Assembly: GCF_047495875.1 (NCBI RefSeq)
Contig: NC_092497.1
Location: 65,929,492-65,993,491 of the forward strand
Length of the DNA: 64,000 nucleotides
From: Pithys albifrons albifrons
Lineage: Eukaryota; Chordata; Aves; Passeriformes; Thamnophilidae
Direction: 5' to 3'
A program made the translations under genes and the position numbers. The stretch's first letter is position 1. Each line of letters begins with the position of its first letter. Positions 35,913 to 47,375 of this stretch are shown here, in pieces. The notes beneath the pieces were generated by a model, which worked only from the letters and a program-made list of their open reading frames with translations, made no database searches and was not told the origin of the DNA.

Positions 35913-36679
35913 ATATTATGAAAGTTATTTTTTGTTTGGTTTTTAAAATAACAAGCCATGAAAATTAAATGTATATCTTGTAATATATATTGCAATGTAT
36001 GCCAAGTAATTGGATTTTCCCAATGTCTAGCTATCATTTCTAAATGTAAAGCTTTAAAATTGCAGGTTATATAGACCAGTAAGATGTGCCATAGTGAATT
36101 AAACTGAAGTCTGTTCTAATCTGTTATCCTCTCCTGCACAACAAGAAATTAATACCTGGTGAAGAAGACGTGTCTTGAACAAGCATTCCCTAACACTTTC
36201 TCAATCTCCTACAACATGCAAATAAGAGACTGCCTTAGCCAAAGGCAGTATCTTTCTTTTTACTAAGTAAAAGGTAAACTTTGTTTGATTTCTTTTTCAT
36301 GAACTTACGCAGCTTCTTTCTCAATTGGTATAAAATTTTAGCACCTACATCTGGCAAACAGACACATGCTCTGCAAAAAACTTTTATGTTTGTTTGTTTT
36401 GAATCTGCTGCTGTTTTCCTTCAATAGCAACCTATTTTATTGGAGTACTTAGTCAAGCCCATTTCCAAGTCTCATTATTTTACTGGCATCTGTCAAACAC
36501 TATACAGTCTTCTTCCTACTGGCTTGACCAGCCAAAGCCTTCTTAGTTATCCCTTGTGCAGAAGTTGTTGCAGATGATGTTAGGCGAATACAAGCTTTTG
36601 CTTTTATTTAATGAGGCCTGTGAAGTAAGGGTAATCAGAAATTAGTAAGATCTTTATAAATTATTGAGATAATCTGGAA

Positions 36680-37225
36680 AACAGGATGTAATTAGAGAAA
36701 AGTGCAAGATACTGAGGCTAGAATACAGACAAAGCAATGGGGAGCAATGATGTCAGCCATGTCTATAGAGGAAGTCCTGAGGATTATATTATGGTGCGCA
36801 CGCTTAACAAGTCATGGCAGTCCAAAGCTGAACACTGTGTAAGCCCATCACCACAGATGCAAAATGTGTCAACTGAACATGCTTTGCCTGATTTCACTTA
36901 AGATCTGCTCTCACTGCATTTCAGAGGGGAAAACATGGCCACAGATGAAGTCAGTTAAGTGGAAAAGTTGAGGTTGTTTAACTGACTAAGGGACTGTAGA
37001 TGGAAAATGTCAAAAAGGAAAGAGGCAATCTGGTTTTTTTTAATGTTTGTCATGCATAAAGTGAAAAGAAAAAGGCTTAAGGAAACTTAAGCAGGGACTC
37101 TTCAGGTTAGCTGTTATGGAAAGGTTTCTAATGGCATGGATGCCAAAGGACTGAAAGAGATTGTTAGGTTGATTATGGAGACTACATTATATGTAGAAGT
37201 TGTTGAAAATGTGTCAGGCACAATT
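36680..37225 (+). mobile_element. Possible ancient CR1-like fragment
   Basis: Block order resembles a decayed CR1 3' region: 'aaagtgcaagatactgaggc', 'gcagtccaaagctgaacact', 'aggttagctgttatggaaag', 'gattatggagactacattat'. Similarity is weak and there are no ends, so an unrelated old repeat is possible. Confidence 0.3.
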
Positions 37226-37849
37226 TAATAGGAATAACATGTGTTTTATTTTGCCCTGTCTTAATCCACTTTTTTAACTGGATAAATATAATTCCTTGGA
37301 GATGACATTTAAATTTACAGGGCCTTAGACAAAAGGAGGTATAGCAGTTTAGCAAGAAATAGGATCATGTGGTGCATGTTTATAGTTTTCTATAAAAAAT
37401 AGCTATTAGATGACCTAGTGTATGTCCCTCTGCTATGGCTTGGCTGAATTCTATTGCCTTGCTGTGTCAGACTCTGTCTCATACAGAGTGTTATTGCTGA
37501 TGAAGTATGCAAATATGGAAATGTGAAAACTGCTTTTTATAAGGGTTACTGTCAATATGACTTTGAATTTTGGCAGAATGTAAAAAATACTCAAAGATAA
37601 CTTGATGCATTCATTTTAAAATATTTTAAAATATAAATGAGAGTGAACAGGCTTGGGGTTTGTGCAGCATTTATCCATGTGTTGCAATCTTCTGCAGAAA
37701 GCAAGGGTAACCCAGGTTCTTGTTAAGAGATCCTTTAGAGTAGGTTAGAGTGAAGCAACACTGAATGATCAGTTTTTGTAAATATGTTGGAGGGTTAATT
37801 TTAAAAAAAATTGGTTGCAAATGAGAACGGGTATGTAGCCATTTTAGTT

Positions 37850-38650
37850 GTTATTATCTATAGTAATACAGCAATATAAAAGCATAGAAATAATGCTTAG
37901 GAAAATGGATAAGGAGGAGAAAGAGAAAGAAAGGATAAAAGTAGGAAGTTATATAGTCACTATCCATTGGATCCAGAAATGAGCCTAGGTAGTTGCAGTT
38001 TTGATGTCTTTTGGTTGAAGTGATAGTCTCAGTCCTGTGGAAGTGATGCTCTTGATCAAGTGGGGGAAGTCCACTGAGCTCAGAGATTTCATGAGTTATA
38101 TACACTCAGGTTCAAGTGGGAATGTCGTAGTGCCTCCTCTGTGGTGAGGAGTTTTACAATGCATAGGTAATACTGTGAGGAAATGGGATACTTCAGAAGT
38201 CTTTGATGGTCTAAGTTACAGCTGTCTGTTAGATCAGTGTAGCTGAATCCATGATGTCCCACTATAGTCCATAATCAGAGATGAGTATCTTCAGGCTACA
38301 TGTTATGTCTTGGTTCTTCCTTGGAGGGGAGGTTTCACAGCTGAGTCATAAGAAGAAATACTGCCCTGACTGTAGCCTTTGCTTCCTTCCTTATCTTACT
38401 TAACACCCAGCTTGCAGCCTGAGGTGTAACCCTAATGCATGCACTCAACACCTGGATGGCCACTCTGCATATGGTTAGCAAAGCACACTGCGGATTGTTT
38501 ATTAGCATTAACAGCCCAATCTTTCACAAGAGAAAGTGTGTGAATGAATCTGTGGGCTATGGCCTCCTCCCAACATTGTTTACTTCTCCTAAACCTGAGG
38601 TAATTAAACAACAGTACCCCCTTTATTTTATCTCAAGGTCCTGTCAGGAG
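37850..38650 (-). mobile_element. Diverged LTR related to family A (copy 4)
   Basis: Several blocks in the same order match family A: a 'gttgcagttttgatgtc' / 'gtctcagtcctgtgg' block, 'ctcaggttcaagtgggaatg', 'tgaggagttttacaatg', 'cccagcttgcagcctgagg'. The divergence is much higher than between copies 1 and 2. Its ends are uncertain. It is in the same antisense orientation as the other three copies. Confidence 0.55.
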
Positions 38651-39418
38651 GTTTAACTCACAGTGCAATTTCCTGAAATTCAGGAGGCATATTCAGTAAG
38701 ATAGTGGGCTTCAGTGATCTTAACAATGTTTAGGTCATTAACCATTTTGATCTCTCAGACCATGGAACAGGAATTGCCGCTATGCCTGAGTAGCGACATA
38801 CCATTCTACAAAATGTGATCCGTCTTTTGGACGTATGTATCAAAGGAAGCATGGAAACTTGAGGTTTTTCCTGCAGTCTCCAGAAGTGATTGAAGCAGAG
38901 AAATGAGAAATATAGACTAGATTAGGATTGGTGGTTGCAAAAATGTTTCATTGTAAACTAGGAAAGGCATTTAGTCCAGAAACAGTGGATATGATCTTTA
39001 TTGTTATGAAGAAAAACTGTAATGTCTACACTGAAAAGCTGAAAGATGAAATAGATGTTAGTGTACTAAAGCTTGTGAATTATATGAAAATGTCTTATTT
39101 TATACAGGTACTGGAAGAGAGTAAACTCTCTTGTAATTTTAGAATGTTATGGAGATTTTTAAAGGAGATGAGCAATTTTAAATGGTCTAAGATTTAATTT
39201 AGATAAGCATAAAATAATATGCTTAAGAAATTATTATTTAATGCAAATACAAATGAAAAAATTACTTGTTTAAAGGATTTGCAAACTAATAATGATTCAG
39301 AGATTGGTTATGTTGTAAGGTGATGCTTTATAATGAAATCCGTTCCTATACAATTTTCACGTACAGGCTGACACACAGGGATGCACGGGCACTTTCTTTC
39401 TCGGTGAGAACATTAAAT

Positions 39419-39843
39419 TACAGAATCATAGAATAGTTTGTATTGGAAAGGACCTTTAAAGGTCATCTAGTCCAAATCCCCTGCCATAACCAAGTCAGGT
39501 TTCTCAGAGCCCTGTATGACCTGACCTTGAATGTTTCCAGGCATGAGGCATCTACCATCTCTCCAGGCAACCTATTCTAGTGTTTCATCACCCTTATTGT
39601 AAAAAACCCTTTTCTTTATACCTCCTCTAAAGGTAAAACCATTGCCCTTTCTAAACTGTTTCTCCTCATCTTTCTTATAAGCCACCTTTAAATATTGAAA
39701 GGCCACAATAAGGTCTTTGCAAAGCCTTCTCTTCTCCCCACTGAACAACCCCATCTCTCTCATCTGGTCTTCATAGGAGAGGTGCTTCAGTCTTCTGATT
39801 GCTTCTGTGGCCCTCCTCTGGACCAGCTCACACAGATTTATAT
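39419..39843 (-). mobile_element. CR1 LINE fragment, 3' end
   Basis: It begins 'cagaatcatagaatagtttg' (CR1 tail, minus strand) and continues 'aaaggtcatctagtccaaat', 'tgaatgtttccaggcatgag', 'cttcataggagaggtgcttc', 'ggccctcctctggaccagct'. It is about 425 bp and 5'-truncated. Confidence 0.9.
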
Positions 39844-40537
39844 CCTACATGGGTAATAATTGCTAATGTAAGTGTGACTTCACTGCCAACCATGATAAGT
39901 ATACATTTATTATGAATATTAGTCTTTGTCAGTATCAGGTCCCCTGAATTTTCACTGCTTGCTGTATGTTGAAACTGGAGTAAAATAATAGCCATGTTGC
40001 CTGGGTATAGGACAGCGTATTGCAATACAGCCTTGATTAACAAAAGTAGTTTTAATGGGCTTTAAGCCTGTGGTCTTACCCACCCAGTGAACAACTATCT
40101 ACCACCACTTTCTGATCAACAAATATTTGTATAAGTGGTTTTTGAGAGCAAATTGAATTTGCTTCCTATTGGTCCTGTATAAGGGCAATCTTTTTCTACC
40201 TTGTTATGATGATATTTAAACCACCTTCTCTTTCCCCTGGGCTGACTCTGCCCCCTTTTCAATATGTTTTTTAATTTTTTCCTTTTTTTTTTTAACCTAG
40301 TGTGAATGGTCTGTAGTTAGTAGGTAAAGATTATGAGTTTTATCTTTTCCTGTGCAATTTTAGCTTAATTTATTTGTGGAATTTCGTTAGGGCCTTGGAT
40401 CCTCAGTCTAGTTGTTCTGGTAAGTTACACAGCAGATGATCAGATGAAGGTTTTCCTTAAGAATGAAAAGTACTTATTAGAAGCAGAAAAAGTTCATATT
40501 ATTCAAATAATGAGTTTTGAAGTAAGCTGGTCTGATC

Positions 40538-41078
40538 TGTGATAGGGTTGTAAGGGTTTGACCCATGGCTTCCTCAGTAACCATTGTATCTAAGGAAGTT
40601 ACAAGTATTCCACACGTGTCTTCCATGTAGCAGGGGGGGAGTGTTTTTTTTTTTTTCTCTCTTGGCCGAGGAGCTGGTGGGAGGTGGTTGCAGTCTGGTC
40701 CCTCTGGTTGTTGGTGGTTCTCCTGTCCTGGGTGAGATTGTTTCATTCTTGTTCCCCTTCCTTGAGGTTTTTAATTGTGTTTGTTTGGATTCATTTGTTT
40801 CTTTTGGTTTGGTTCTGTGTTCTTCTCAATTTTCCAGGGACTCAGTCCCCTATTCCCCTTTTCCCTTTCCCCTTCCCCTGGGGCTGGGATCCTATGTACT
40901 GTGTATACAGTGTGGTTTGTGAATGTTAGAAAAAATAATTTATTCTTTTTATTCAGTTCATTTTCTCTAGAGTGCGTTTCTTTTCAGTATTTATTTTCCC
41001 TTCCCTTTGCTGGGAAAGTTCTGGGAGGGGAAGGGGGGCCAGTCCAGGGTTGGCAACAGCTAGGCCAAACCTGTGACA
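40538..41078 (+). mobile_element. LTR-like element (family C), about 541 bp
   Basis: It begins TGTGATAGGGTT and ends AACCTGTGACA, giving TG...CA ends with a short imperfect terminal inversion. Inside are a poly-T run after a G7 run (40624-40655), pyrimidine-rich stretches, and an 'aataatttattctttttatt' segment suited to an R/polyadenylation region. It abuts the CR1 fragment at 41079. No target-site duplication is visible, so the boundaries rest on the TG/CA ends only. Confidence 0.5.
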
Positions 41079-41693
41079 AGGGTGGATGAGGGAAAGGCTG
41101 TGGATTTTGTCTGCCTGGACCTTAGTTAAGCCTTTGACACTGTCTTCTACAGCATTTCCCTGGAAAAACTGGCTGCCTGTAGCTTGGATGGGTAAAACAG
41201 CAACTGGATGGCTGGGCCCAGAGAGTGATGGTGAATGGAATCATGTCCAGCTGATGGCCTGTCACCAGTGGCATTCCCCAGGGCTCGGTACTGGGTTCTG
41301 GCACACAAGCTCTATGAGGAGCAGCTGAGGGAGCTGGGGTTGTTTAGCCGGGAGAAAAGGAGGTTCAGGGGACACCTCATTGCTCTCTAGACCTACCTGA
41401 AAGGAGGTTGTGGAATTTGGCCTCTTCTCCCCTGCCTGGGAGAAAATGAGTAAGAAATGACTATTAATGAGTATTAAGAAATGAGTATTAGGGTAAGTTT
41501 CTTCACTGAAAGGGTGATCGATCATGAGAATGCTGCCCAGGGAAGTGGTGGAATTACCATCTCTGGAACTGTTCAAAAAATGTGCTGATGTGGTGCTTAG
41601 GGGCCTGGTTTAGTGGTGGACCTGGTGTTAGGTTAATAGTTGGACTTGGTGATCTTGGAGGTCTTTTCCAACCTTAACTGTTCTATGATTCTC
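41079..41693 (+). mobile_element. CR1 LINE fragment with internal deletion
   Basis: The left part has reverse-transcriptase-derived sequence ('gggtggatgagggaaaggct', 'tgtcaccagtggcattcccc'), and the right part has the 3' region ('gatcatgagaatgctgccca', 'aggtcttttccaacctt') ending in 'tgttctatgattct'. After the QGSVLG-equivalent motif the sequence jumps near 41306 to the 'gaggagcagctgagggagct' block, removing the rest of the RT region. All frames are broken. Confidence 0.88.
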
Positions 41694-42843
41694 TTCACTA
41701 CTCCTCCACTCCCAATGAGTCTTGTGTTGTACTTGATAGAAGAGCAAGATTCCTAAAATGCAGTAAGAGAACCTGAGGAAGATGCGACTATTTGAATACA
41801 GATATTGGTTCTCAATGGGACAGGTTTTTTTCTTCTGGAACAGCTGAATGGAGGACTCCTATGCAATGATATCCTTCTCTATCTGAACTGTTTTCCTCTC
41901 TTGAAGAGGCTACCAAATGTTATAAGCGGTACTACAATAGCAGCTCTGTAATGTTCAATTCTTCTTTATATGCTGAAAATATCTGTTCCTGCTCAGTCAT
42001 CTTTGAATCGCTGTTCTGAGCCTTTGGGTTTCTTGACTTAATGGTCAGTGTTTAATTTTACAGAGGGAACTGTGATCTGGAATGTGTTAGGTCCCATCCT
42101 AAGGTTGTTGTGGATGCAATAATGAACCTCAATTCCCTTTTTTAGAAGTCTACAATAATATTAAATAGTTGAAAGGGTACTCTCCATGGGTTTGGTTGAA
42201 ATAGTTTCTCATCAGCTCTTGTCAAGGGACAAGGGGAAGAAAAAGGTAAAGAATAGATTCAGAAGTGGAGGAGACTGAGATTGGAAAGTAGAAGAGATTG
42301 TATCTGTTCAAAATGTCAGTTTTAAGTAAAGGTAGGAAAAGCCATGTTTTTTGGCATATTGTCTGAGAGCCACTGAAGCACCTTGCTGAGTGCCCTGAAA
42401 GGGTTGGAGTTGTACTGAGATCAAAAGAAAAAAAAATTGAGTTGGATCAGTAATTTATGGGTCAATTTCTCAGTAACTTCCATTAAACTAATTATATGCC
42501 ATAAAACTTCATTTTACCTTTGTAATATATATGGCAATTCCAGCTTTTCTACAGCAGTACTGATTAAAAGTTTTGGATTTTTTTGTTTACTGTTAATTCA
42601 AAGTGGTTGTGTCACTTTGTTTATGAATAATACTTAAATATATTTTTCTTTAGTTCATATGAATTCTCTTTTTGTTACTGTATCTTTTTTCCCCCCATAA
42701 GGAAATGCTATGCTTGTAAGTGGTAGTTTGTAACCCAGTTATTAATTACATTAGCATTTGCTTATCCTCAAGGTCAGGTGAATAAAACTGATTTTTAAAG
42801 AGGAAATAATGCTTACTTTTTTCTATGCTATTTTTATTTTTAG

Positions 42844-42899
42844 GAATGTTGTCTCTGCAATTTGAGAGGTGGTGCATTAAAGCAAACTACTGACAAAAA
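42844..42899 (+). CDS. KDM4C: KDM4C exon, C2HC pre-PHD knuckle
   Basis: This is a 56-bp micro-like exon isolated between introns of 17.3 kb and 2.7 kb. It encodes ECCLCNLRGGALKQTTDK plus two bases of a Lys codon. The acceptor is ctatttttatttttag and the donor GTAAGT. The CCLC pair with RGGALKQT is the zinc knuckle that precedes the second PHD finger in KDM4 proteins (an extended PHD). The human block is ECCLCNLRGGALKQTKNNK. The split AA|G codon joins to the exon at 45563, which opens with TGG (Trp) as in human KWAHVMC. Confidence 0.96.
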
Positions 42900-45562
42900 G
42901 TAAGTAATATATTCTTCAGGACCATATGTGCTTATTTCAAACTTTATTCCCAATTCATTCCCATGTGACAAGCATTTGTAAACATAATTACTTGACAGTG
43001 TCCCTTGAAGCTGAACCATTACAGAATTAAAATTACTGCTACTGAAAAGTGCCATTGGCATTTTGTGAAATAGTTAGATAGTAAAATGTACGTTTGTTTT
43101 AGTATTTGCATGCACTTGCTTGTTTCAAATTTTAATCTGCTGGCCTTTGTGTAAAGAAAGTAAATGAGTGCTCATTTATCATTGTTTGCATGGGCAAGTC
43201 TTACCTAACAGCAAAGTGTATTTTCTTCTTTGCTCCTGGTAATTGCCATACAATACCTTTGAACTTCTAAAACCAGTATTTTCAATTAATTAATTTTAAA
43301 CATATTGAAATAATTTTCAACTCTGAAGCTATTCTTTTTTTTTCCAAATATGCTTCCATCACACACTGTCAAAATTGTATTGTTGATGATACTGTGTTAT
43401 TAACAGCACCAATATTTTTTCTGTATCTGAATGATAGAAAATAGCAAGTGACCCTAACAGATAAAGTGGAAAATGTCTCAGCTTAATGTTTTTTCAAGCC
43501 CAAGAGTACAACAGTCTTTTCAAATAAGAATTTAATAAGATTTATTCATAGAAAAAGAAAATGTACAGAGGTTTGCACAAAGTGACTTTCTTTCTATAGC
43601 TATACATGAAGTCTTTGGCTTTACATTCTATCACTCTGTACGTTAGTGCTTTGGATTTATGAAATGGGATTTATGTGAAAACAGTTAAACCCTTGTTTTC
43701 CTGTTTCCATAATACCTGATAGCTGTTACACATTGTGGAGTTTTTCTTCTATCATTCAGCATTAGCTGCCATACCAAGATTTTGAGTTTTCAGAAAAGAA
43801 TGTTACAATTTTTTTCTCTGACAAGTGTAAAATCTAACGTGCGCTCCCTTTGCTCCTTTTTTTTCTCCTTACATACTGATTAGAAATACAGTAGGAGTAT
43901 TACTTACCTTAAAAGCTAATGTATCAAACACGGTGTGTATGTGTGCAGGAAACAGTTTACCATATAGGAGAGCTGAGATTCCTTCTTTTCAGGAGAACAC
44001 AGCATTTATTTTGAGTCTGTCAGGTTGAGAGATGCCAGAGTATAAATGTTTGGGTGAGGACTGATTGAAGAGGGATTTTATTTATAGCATTTCTGTCCCA
44101 TAAAGCTTAGATGGTAAGACAATGAAGTTTAGCAGGTGGACAGGCAGCAATGAAAAGGAAAAGGGTGTTATTAAAAATTAAAAATAGTCTCAAAACAGGA
44201 CAGTTTTCTATCAGTTAAAGCATGAACAAAGCTGTCACCATAATAAAAGTGTGGATCTGCAAACTTTATCTGCTTTTATTTGGGCTGAACTGTATAACTT
44301 GCTAATTGATATGTCAATTTTATATACAGCTCTTATTTCACACTTTGACCAATACAACTTTAAAGTCACATGACAATAGTTTGTTTAGTCCCTGAATGTC
44401 ATATGATACTTTTCCAGATAAATTTGTCCAAGATGACTTACTGAAATACTACTGCTCTAGTGCAGGAAAGAGAAATTATTTCTGTTTTCTGCATCACCCT
44501 CCATCTCCTGCAGCTTCAGCCCACATTCCTGTTAATCTGCTAAGATGCTCATATAATGTTTATCTCTTGGAGATCTACAGAAATTGGAGTGAGACAAGCA
44601 TTCAGGGCTTACAGAAACAGAGCAAATGGGGTAATGAAACCAGATGTACGGTGAATGACATGGAATAAGGCAAATATGAGTCAAAGACTGGAAATGTTTT
44701 CCTTTCTTCAGATTTACTACTTGTCTACCCCTAAGAGATTTTAGAAGTAGTCTCAGAAGACTGCTCTTTGTTAATAAGAATGGCATTAGCTTCTCTTTTA
44801 CTACATGAAATACACACTTTCAATATTAATTTCAGACTTTTCTTAGTTTCATTTAGCTTTTTTTATTCTGAGATTTATGTATTGAAACAGATTTTGGAGG
44901 ATAATAGCAATGCTTTCTGATGAATTTAGGAAGTACATAACATGACCTGACAAACTTCCAGAAGCTGCACTGAAGTCTTATATGCAGTTTTGGTCCTAGG
45001 CAGATGCTTTTGCTGCTAAAGGGTGTCCGGTTCCTGTTGGGCATTGCTCTGATAGCCTGATCAATTTGCTGCTTTTATACCATTGTTTGAAAACAGAAGA
45101 TCGTGATAGTATACTTTGATTGGCATTTCAATAGATACATGACTATGATCATGTGTCTTGCCAAAGAATAGTTTCTCAGGTCTGAGTAATGTTAATGCAA
45201 AATGCTGTAGGTGGTAAATCACACATGAACTAAATAGCTTGGTCTTTGCTTATGTACCTGAATAGTACAACTATGAAAACTTTCCATTTAGTAGAAAGTG
45301 AAAGATGCTTAAAAGTATGTTGCAACAAAACTTTAGTCTGAAATTATATTTATGCAAAGTGATAGTCTTATAAGGTTTGCTAAAATGTCTCAAAGAAGCT
45401 TAAGAAAGCCTAATAAGGAAGTAACTAGAGATGGATGCCTTTAAAACAAAACTGACTGAAACAAAAACAAAAACCAAACATATAGCAAGTAATGAAACAT
45501 CTTAAACACTTGTATTTCTGTGGGGTTTTTTGGTGGTATTTTTCACTTCCCACTTTTCACAG
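42900..45562 (+). other. KDM4C: KDM4C intron
   Basis: This 2.66-kb intron lies between the pre-PHD knuckle exon and the PHD2 exon. I see no identifiable mobile element; AT-rich sequence throughout. Confidence 0.8.
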
Positions 45563-45671
45563 GTGGGCGCATGTAATATGCGCAATTGCCATCCCAGAAG
45601 TCAGATTTGGTAATGTCACAGAGCGTACTCCGATAGACACTAGCAAAATACCTTTGCAAAGATTAAAATTG
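45563..45671 (+). CDS. KDM4C: KDM4C exon, start of second (extended) PHD finger
   Basis: The exon has 36 codons after a one-base remainder, acceptor cccacttttcacag and donor GTGAGT. The product is [20 protein letters not shown] followed by [16 protein letters not shown], matching human WAHVMCAVAVPEVRF and [10 protein letters not shown]. The H and C in WAHVIC are zinc ligands of the C2HC pre-PHD finger. It ends in phase 0; the next expected residues (KCIFC...) would start another exon. I could not find that exon in the remaining 18 kb, so this is the last coding segment in the window. Confidence 0.95.
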
Positions 45672-46655
45672 GTGAGTAGTATACGAATATGTGCTCCATA
45701 TATGCTTTGCTATTAAGGTATTCAAATATTTGAAATGTATTAAAAATCTGAATTGTGATGATTGTTGTCGGCTATAGAGCAGTAAATCATATTAAGGTAA
45801 GGAATAAATAAGCAAGTTTTTATCAAGGTGGGCCTTTTGACACATAATAGCAATTCATGGACAATGGTGACAGTCTTCGGAATTCTATTAAAAGCAATTC
45901 AAACCGGTCATTCTCCAGAAGTAGAATAACAAACTTGACCAATGTCAATTGTGAAAGTTTCACTTTTTGAACCCAAACAGACTGGATGTATTGCACAATA
46001 CCTGTTCATGAGGTCTTTTTATTATGGTTTACTACATCAGTGAACTATTTATGAAGGTAAAAGAATGGATGACTGTTTGTTACATTGTTTACCATCTGAG
46101 CACTGAAAAAAGTGCATTAAACTACTTACACATTCAAGAAGACTGATGCACCCAAGCAGAAGATACACCTAACTGCAATGTGTGTTTTCTTGCTGTGTTT
46201 CATGAGAATTACTTCATTTGTCAGTGTGTGCATGACTGTGATGATGTCTGAAGGAAAGTGCTTAGTGGCCCATTCAAAGTGTTAGGGAAAGCACAATTTT
46301 TCTGGATCTGGCCCACACTGTTTCCAGTGTGGTTCTTGGTCTGCCTTAGCTTGTACTCACTCATTTGGAACTAGCAGTATTTTCTTTCTATTTCAGTTTT
46401 ATTTCATTCCCTTCATTAGTTTTTGTCTTCTGTACCTGTATTTCTAAATGTGGAAATGTAGCTTGGAGTATAAAATTGGTAGCCTGTCTTTCCAGTGGTA
46501 ATCTGTTTTGAACTTTTGTCCAAAGTCTTTAAATTTGGTCTGCACAGATACTTTTAAAAATAACTTAAAAGACATATCTAAAGAGTATATATATAACATA
46601 TTACAAAATTTAGGGTGACTGCTTGAAAATTGTTAATTTAAGGGTTGAAAACAAA

Positions 46656-47341
46656 GAAATCATAGAAACATAAAATTACTAAGGTTGCAAATGACCTCCA
46701 AGATTGTCAAGTTCAACTTTTGACTGAGTAACACCATGCCCACAGTAAGCACCTTACATCAATGTGCCATGGCTACTTGTTTTTTGAACACTTCCAGGGA
46801 CGGTGACTCCACCACTGCCCTGGCGAGGCTGTTTCACTGTTTCAGGATTAACCACCCTTTCAGTGAAGAAATTTCTCCTACTATCCAACCTGAACCTCCC
46901 CTGTTGCAGCTCTAGGCCATTTTCTTTTGTTTTACTGCTTTTTAAGTGGGAGAAGATACTGATCTCCATCTCACCACATCCTCATTTCAGGTTGTTGGAG
47001 AGAGTGATAAGGTTCCTCCTGAGCCTTCTTTTCTCCAGGCTACACAACTGCAGCTGCTCCTCATAAAACTTGTGCTCCAGATCCTTTCCAGCTCCATTGT
47101 CCTTCTTTGGACTTGCTCCAGCACTTCAATGTCTTCTTGTAGTTAGGGCCCCAAAGCTGAACACAGAATTTGAGATGTGGCCACACCAGTGCCAAGCACA
47201 GGGAGATGATCCCTTCCCTACTCCTGCTGGCCACATTATTGCTGGTACAAGCCAGGATGCCATTGGCCTTCTTGGTTATCTGGACACCCTACTGGCTCAT
47301 GGCCAGGACCCAGCACTTGACTTTCATTCTTTCCTTCTTAT
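46656..47341 (-). mobile_element. CR1 LINE fragment, 3' end
   Basis: It begins 'gaaatcatagaaacataaaa' and has the standard CR1 blocks 'aacacttccagggacggtga', 'gtgaagaaatttctcctact', 'ccttcttttctccaggctac', 'ccccaaagctgaacacagaa', 'ttggccttcttggttatctg'. It is about 680 bp, 5'-truncated, followed by a pyrimidine tract. Confidence 0.9.
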
Positions 47342-47375
47342 CTTCTTTCCTTCCTTCCTTTCTGCCTTCCTGCCT
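47320..47375 (+). repeat. Pyrimidine-rich (TTCC)-like tract
   Basis: Runs of 'ttccttccttcctttc' adjoin the 5'-truncated end of the CR1 fragment at 46656-47341. Confidence 0.8.

Larger units (their letters stand above)
25525..42843 (+). other. KDM4C: KDM4C largest complete intron (17.3 kb)
   Basis: This intron is rich in retroelements: two 5S-headed SINEs (27172-27477, 27678-27939), a deleted antisense LTR (29383-29899), (AT)n (32847-32898), CR1 fragments (32948-33620, 35455-35725, 39419-39843, 41079-41693), (AAT)n (35844-35912), a possible old CR1 (36680-37225), a diverged LTR (37850-38650) and a plus-strand LTR (40538-41078). About 28000-29380 and 30000-32800 show nothing I can classify. 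Confidence 0.8.
2606..45671 (+). other. KDM4C: KDM4C gene, internal part (eight coding exons)
   Basis: Eight exons on the plus strand join in frame with compatible phases (2-1, 1-0, 0-1, 1-0, 0-1, 1-0, 0-2, 2-0). All have AG acceptors and GT donors. The joined product is collinear with the middle of vertebrate KDM4C as I remember the human protein: acidic linker, the SWRHPL/PPARSP segment, an [11 protein letters not shown] motif, then the zinc-binding PHD region. KDM4C is an Fe(II)/2-oxoglutarate JmjC demethylase of H3K9me3/me2 and H3K36me3 and acts on chromatin. The catalytic JmjN/JmjC exons, the end of PHD2 and the Tudor exons are outside the window. The match is closer to KDM4C than to KDM4A or KDM4B in the linker (e.g. 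SRMQLDQHLLDH against human SRMQVEQNLSDH). No frameshift or stop interrupts the exons, so the gene looks intact. Confidence 0.93.

Noticed and set aside
40584..41089. Overlapping open frames around the pyrimidine-rich stretch
   Set aside because: They fall inside an LTR-like element with low-complexity sequence and overlap each other in different frames.
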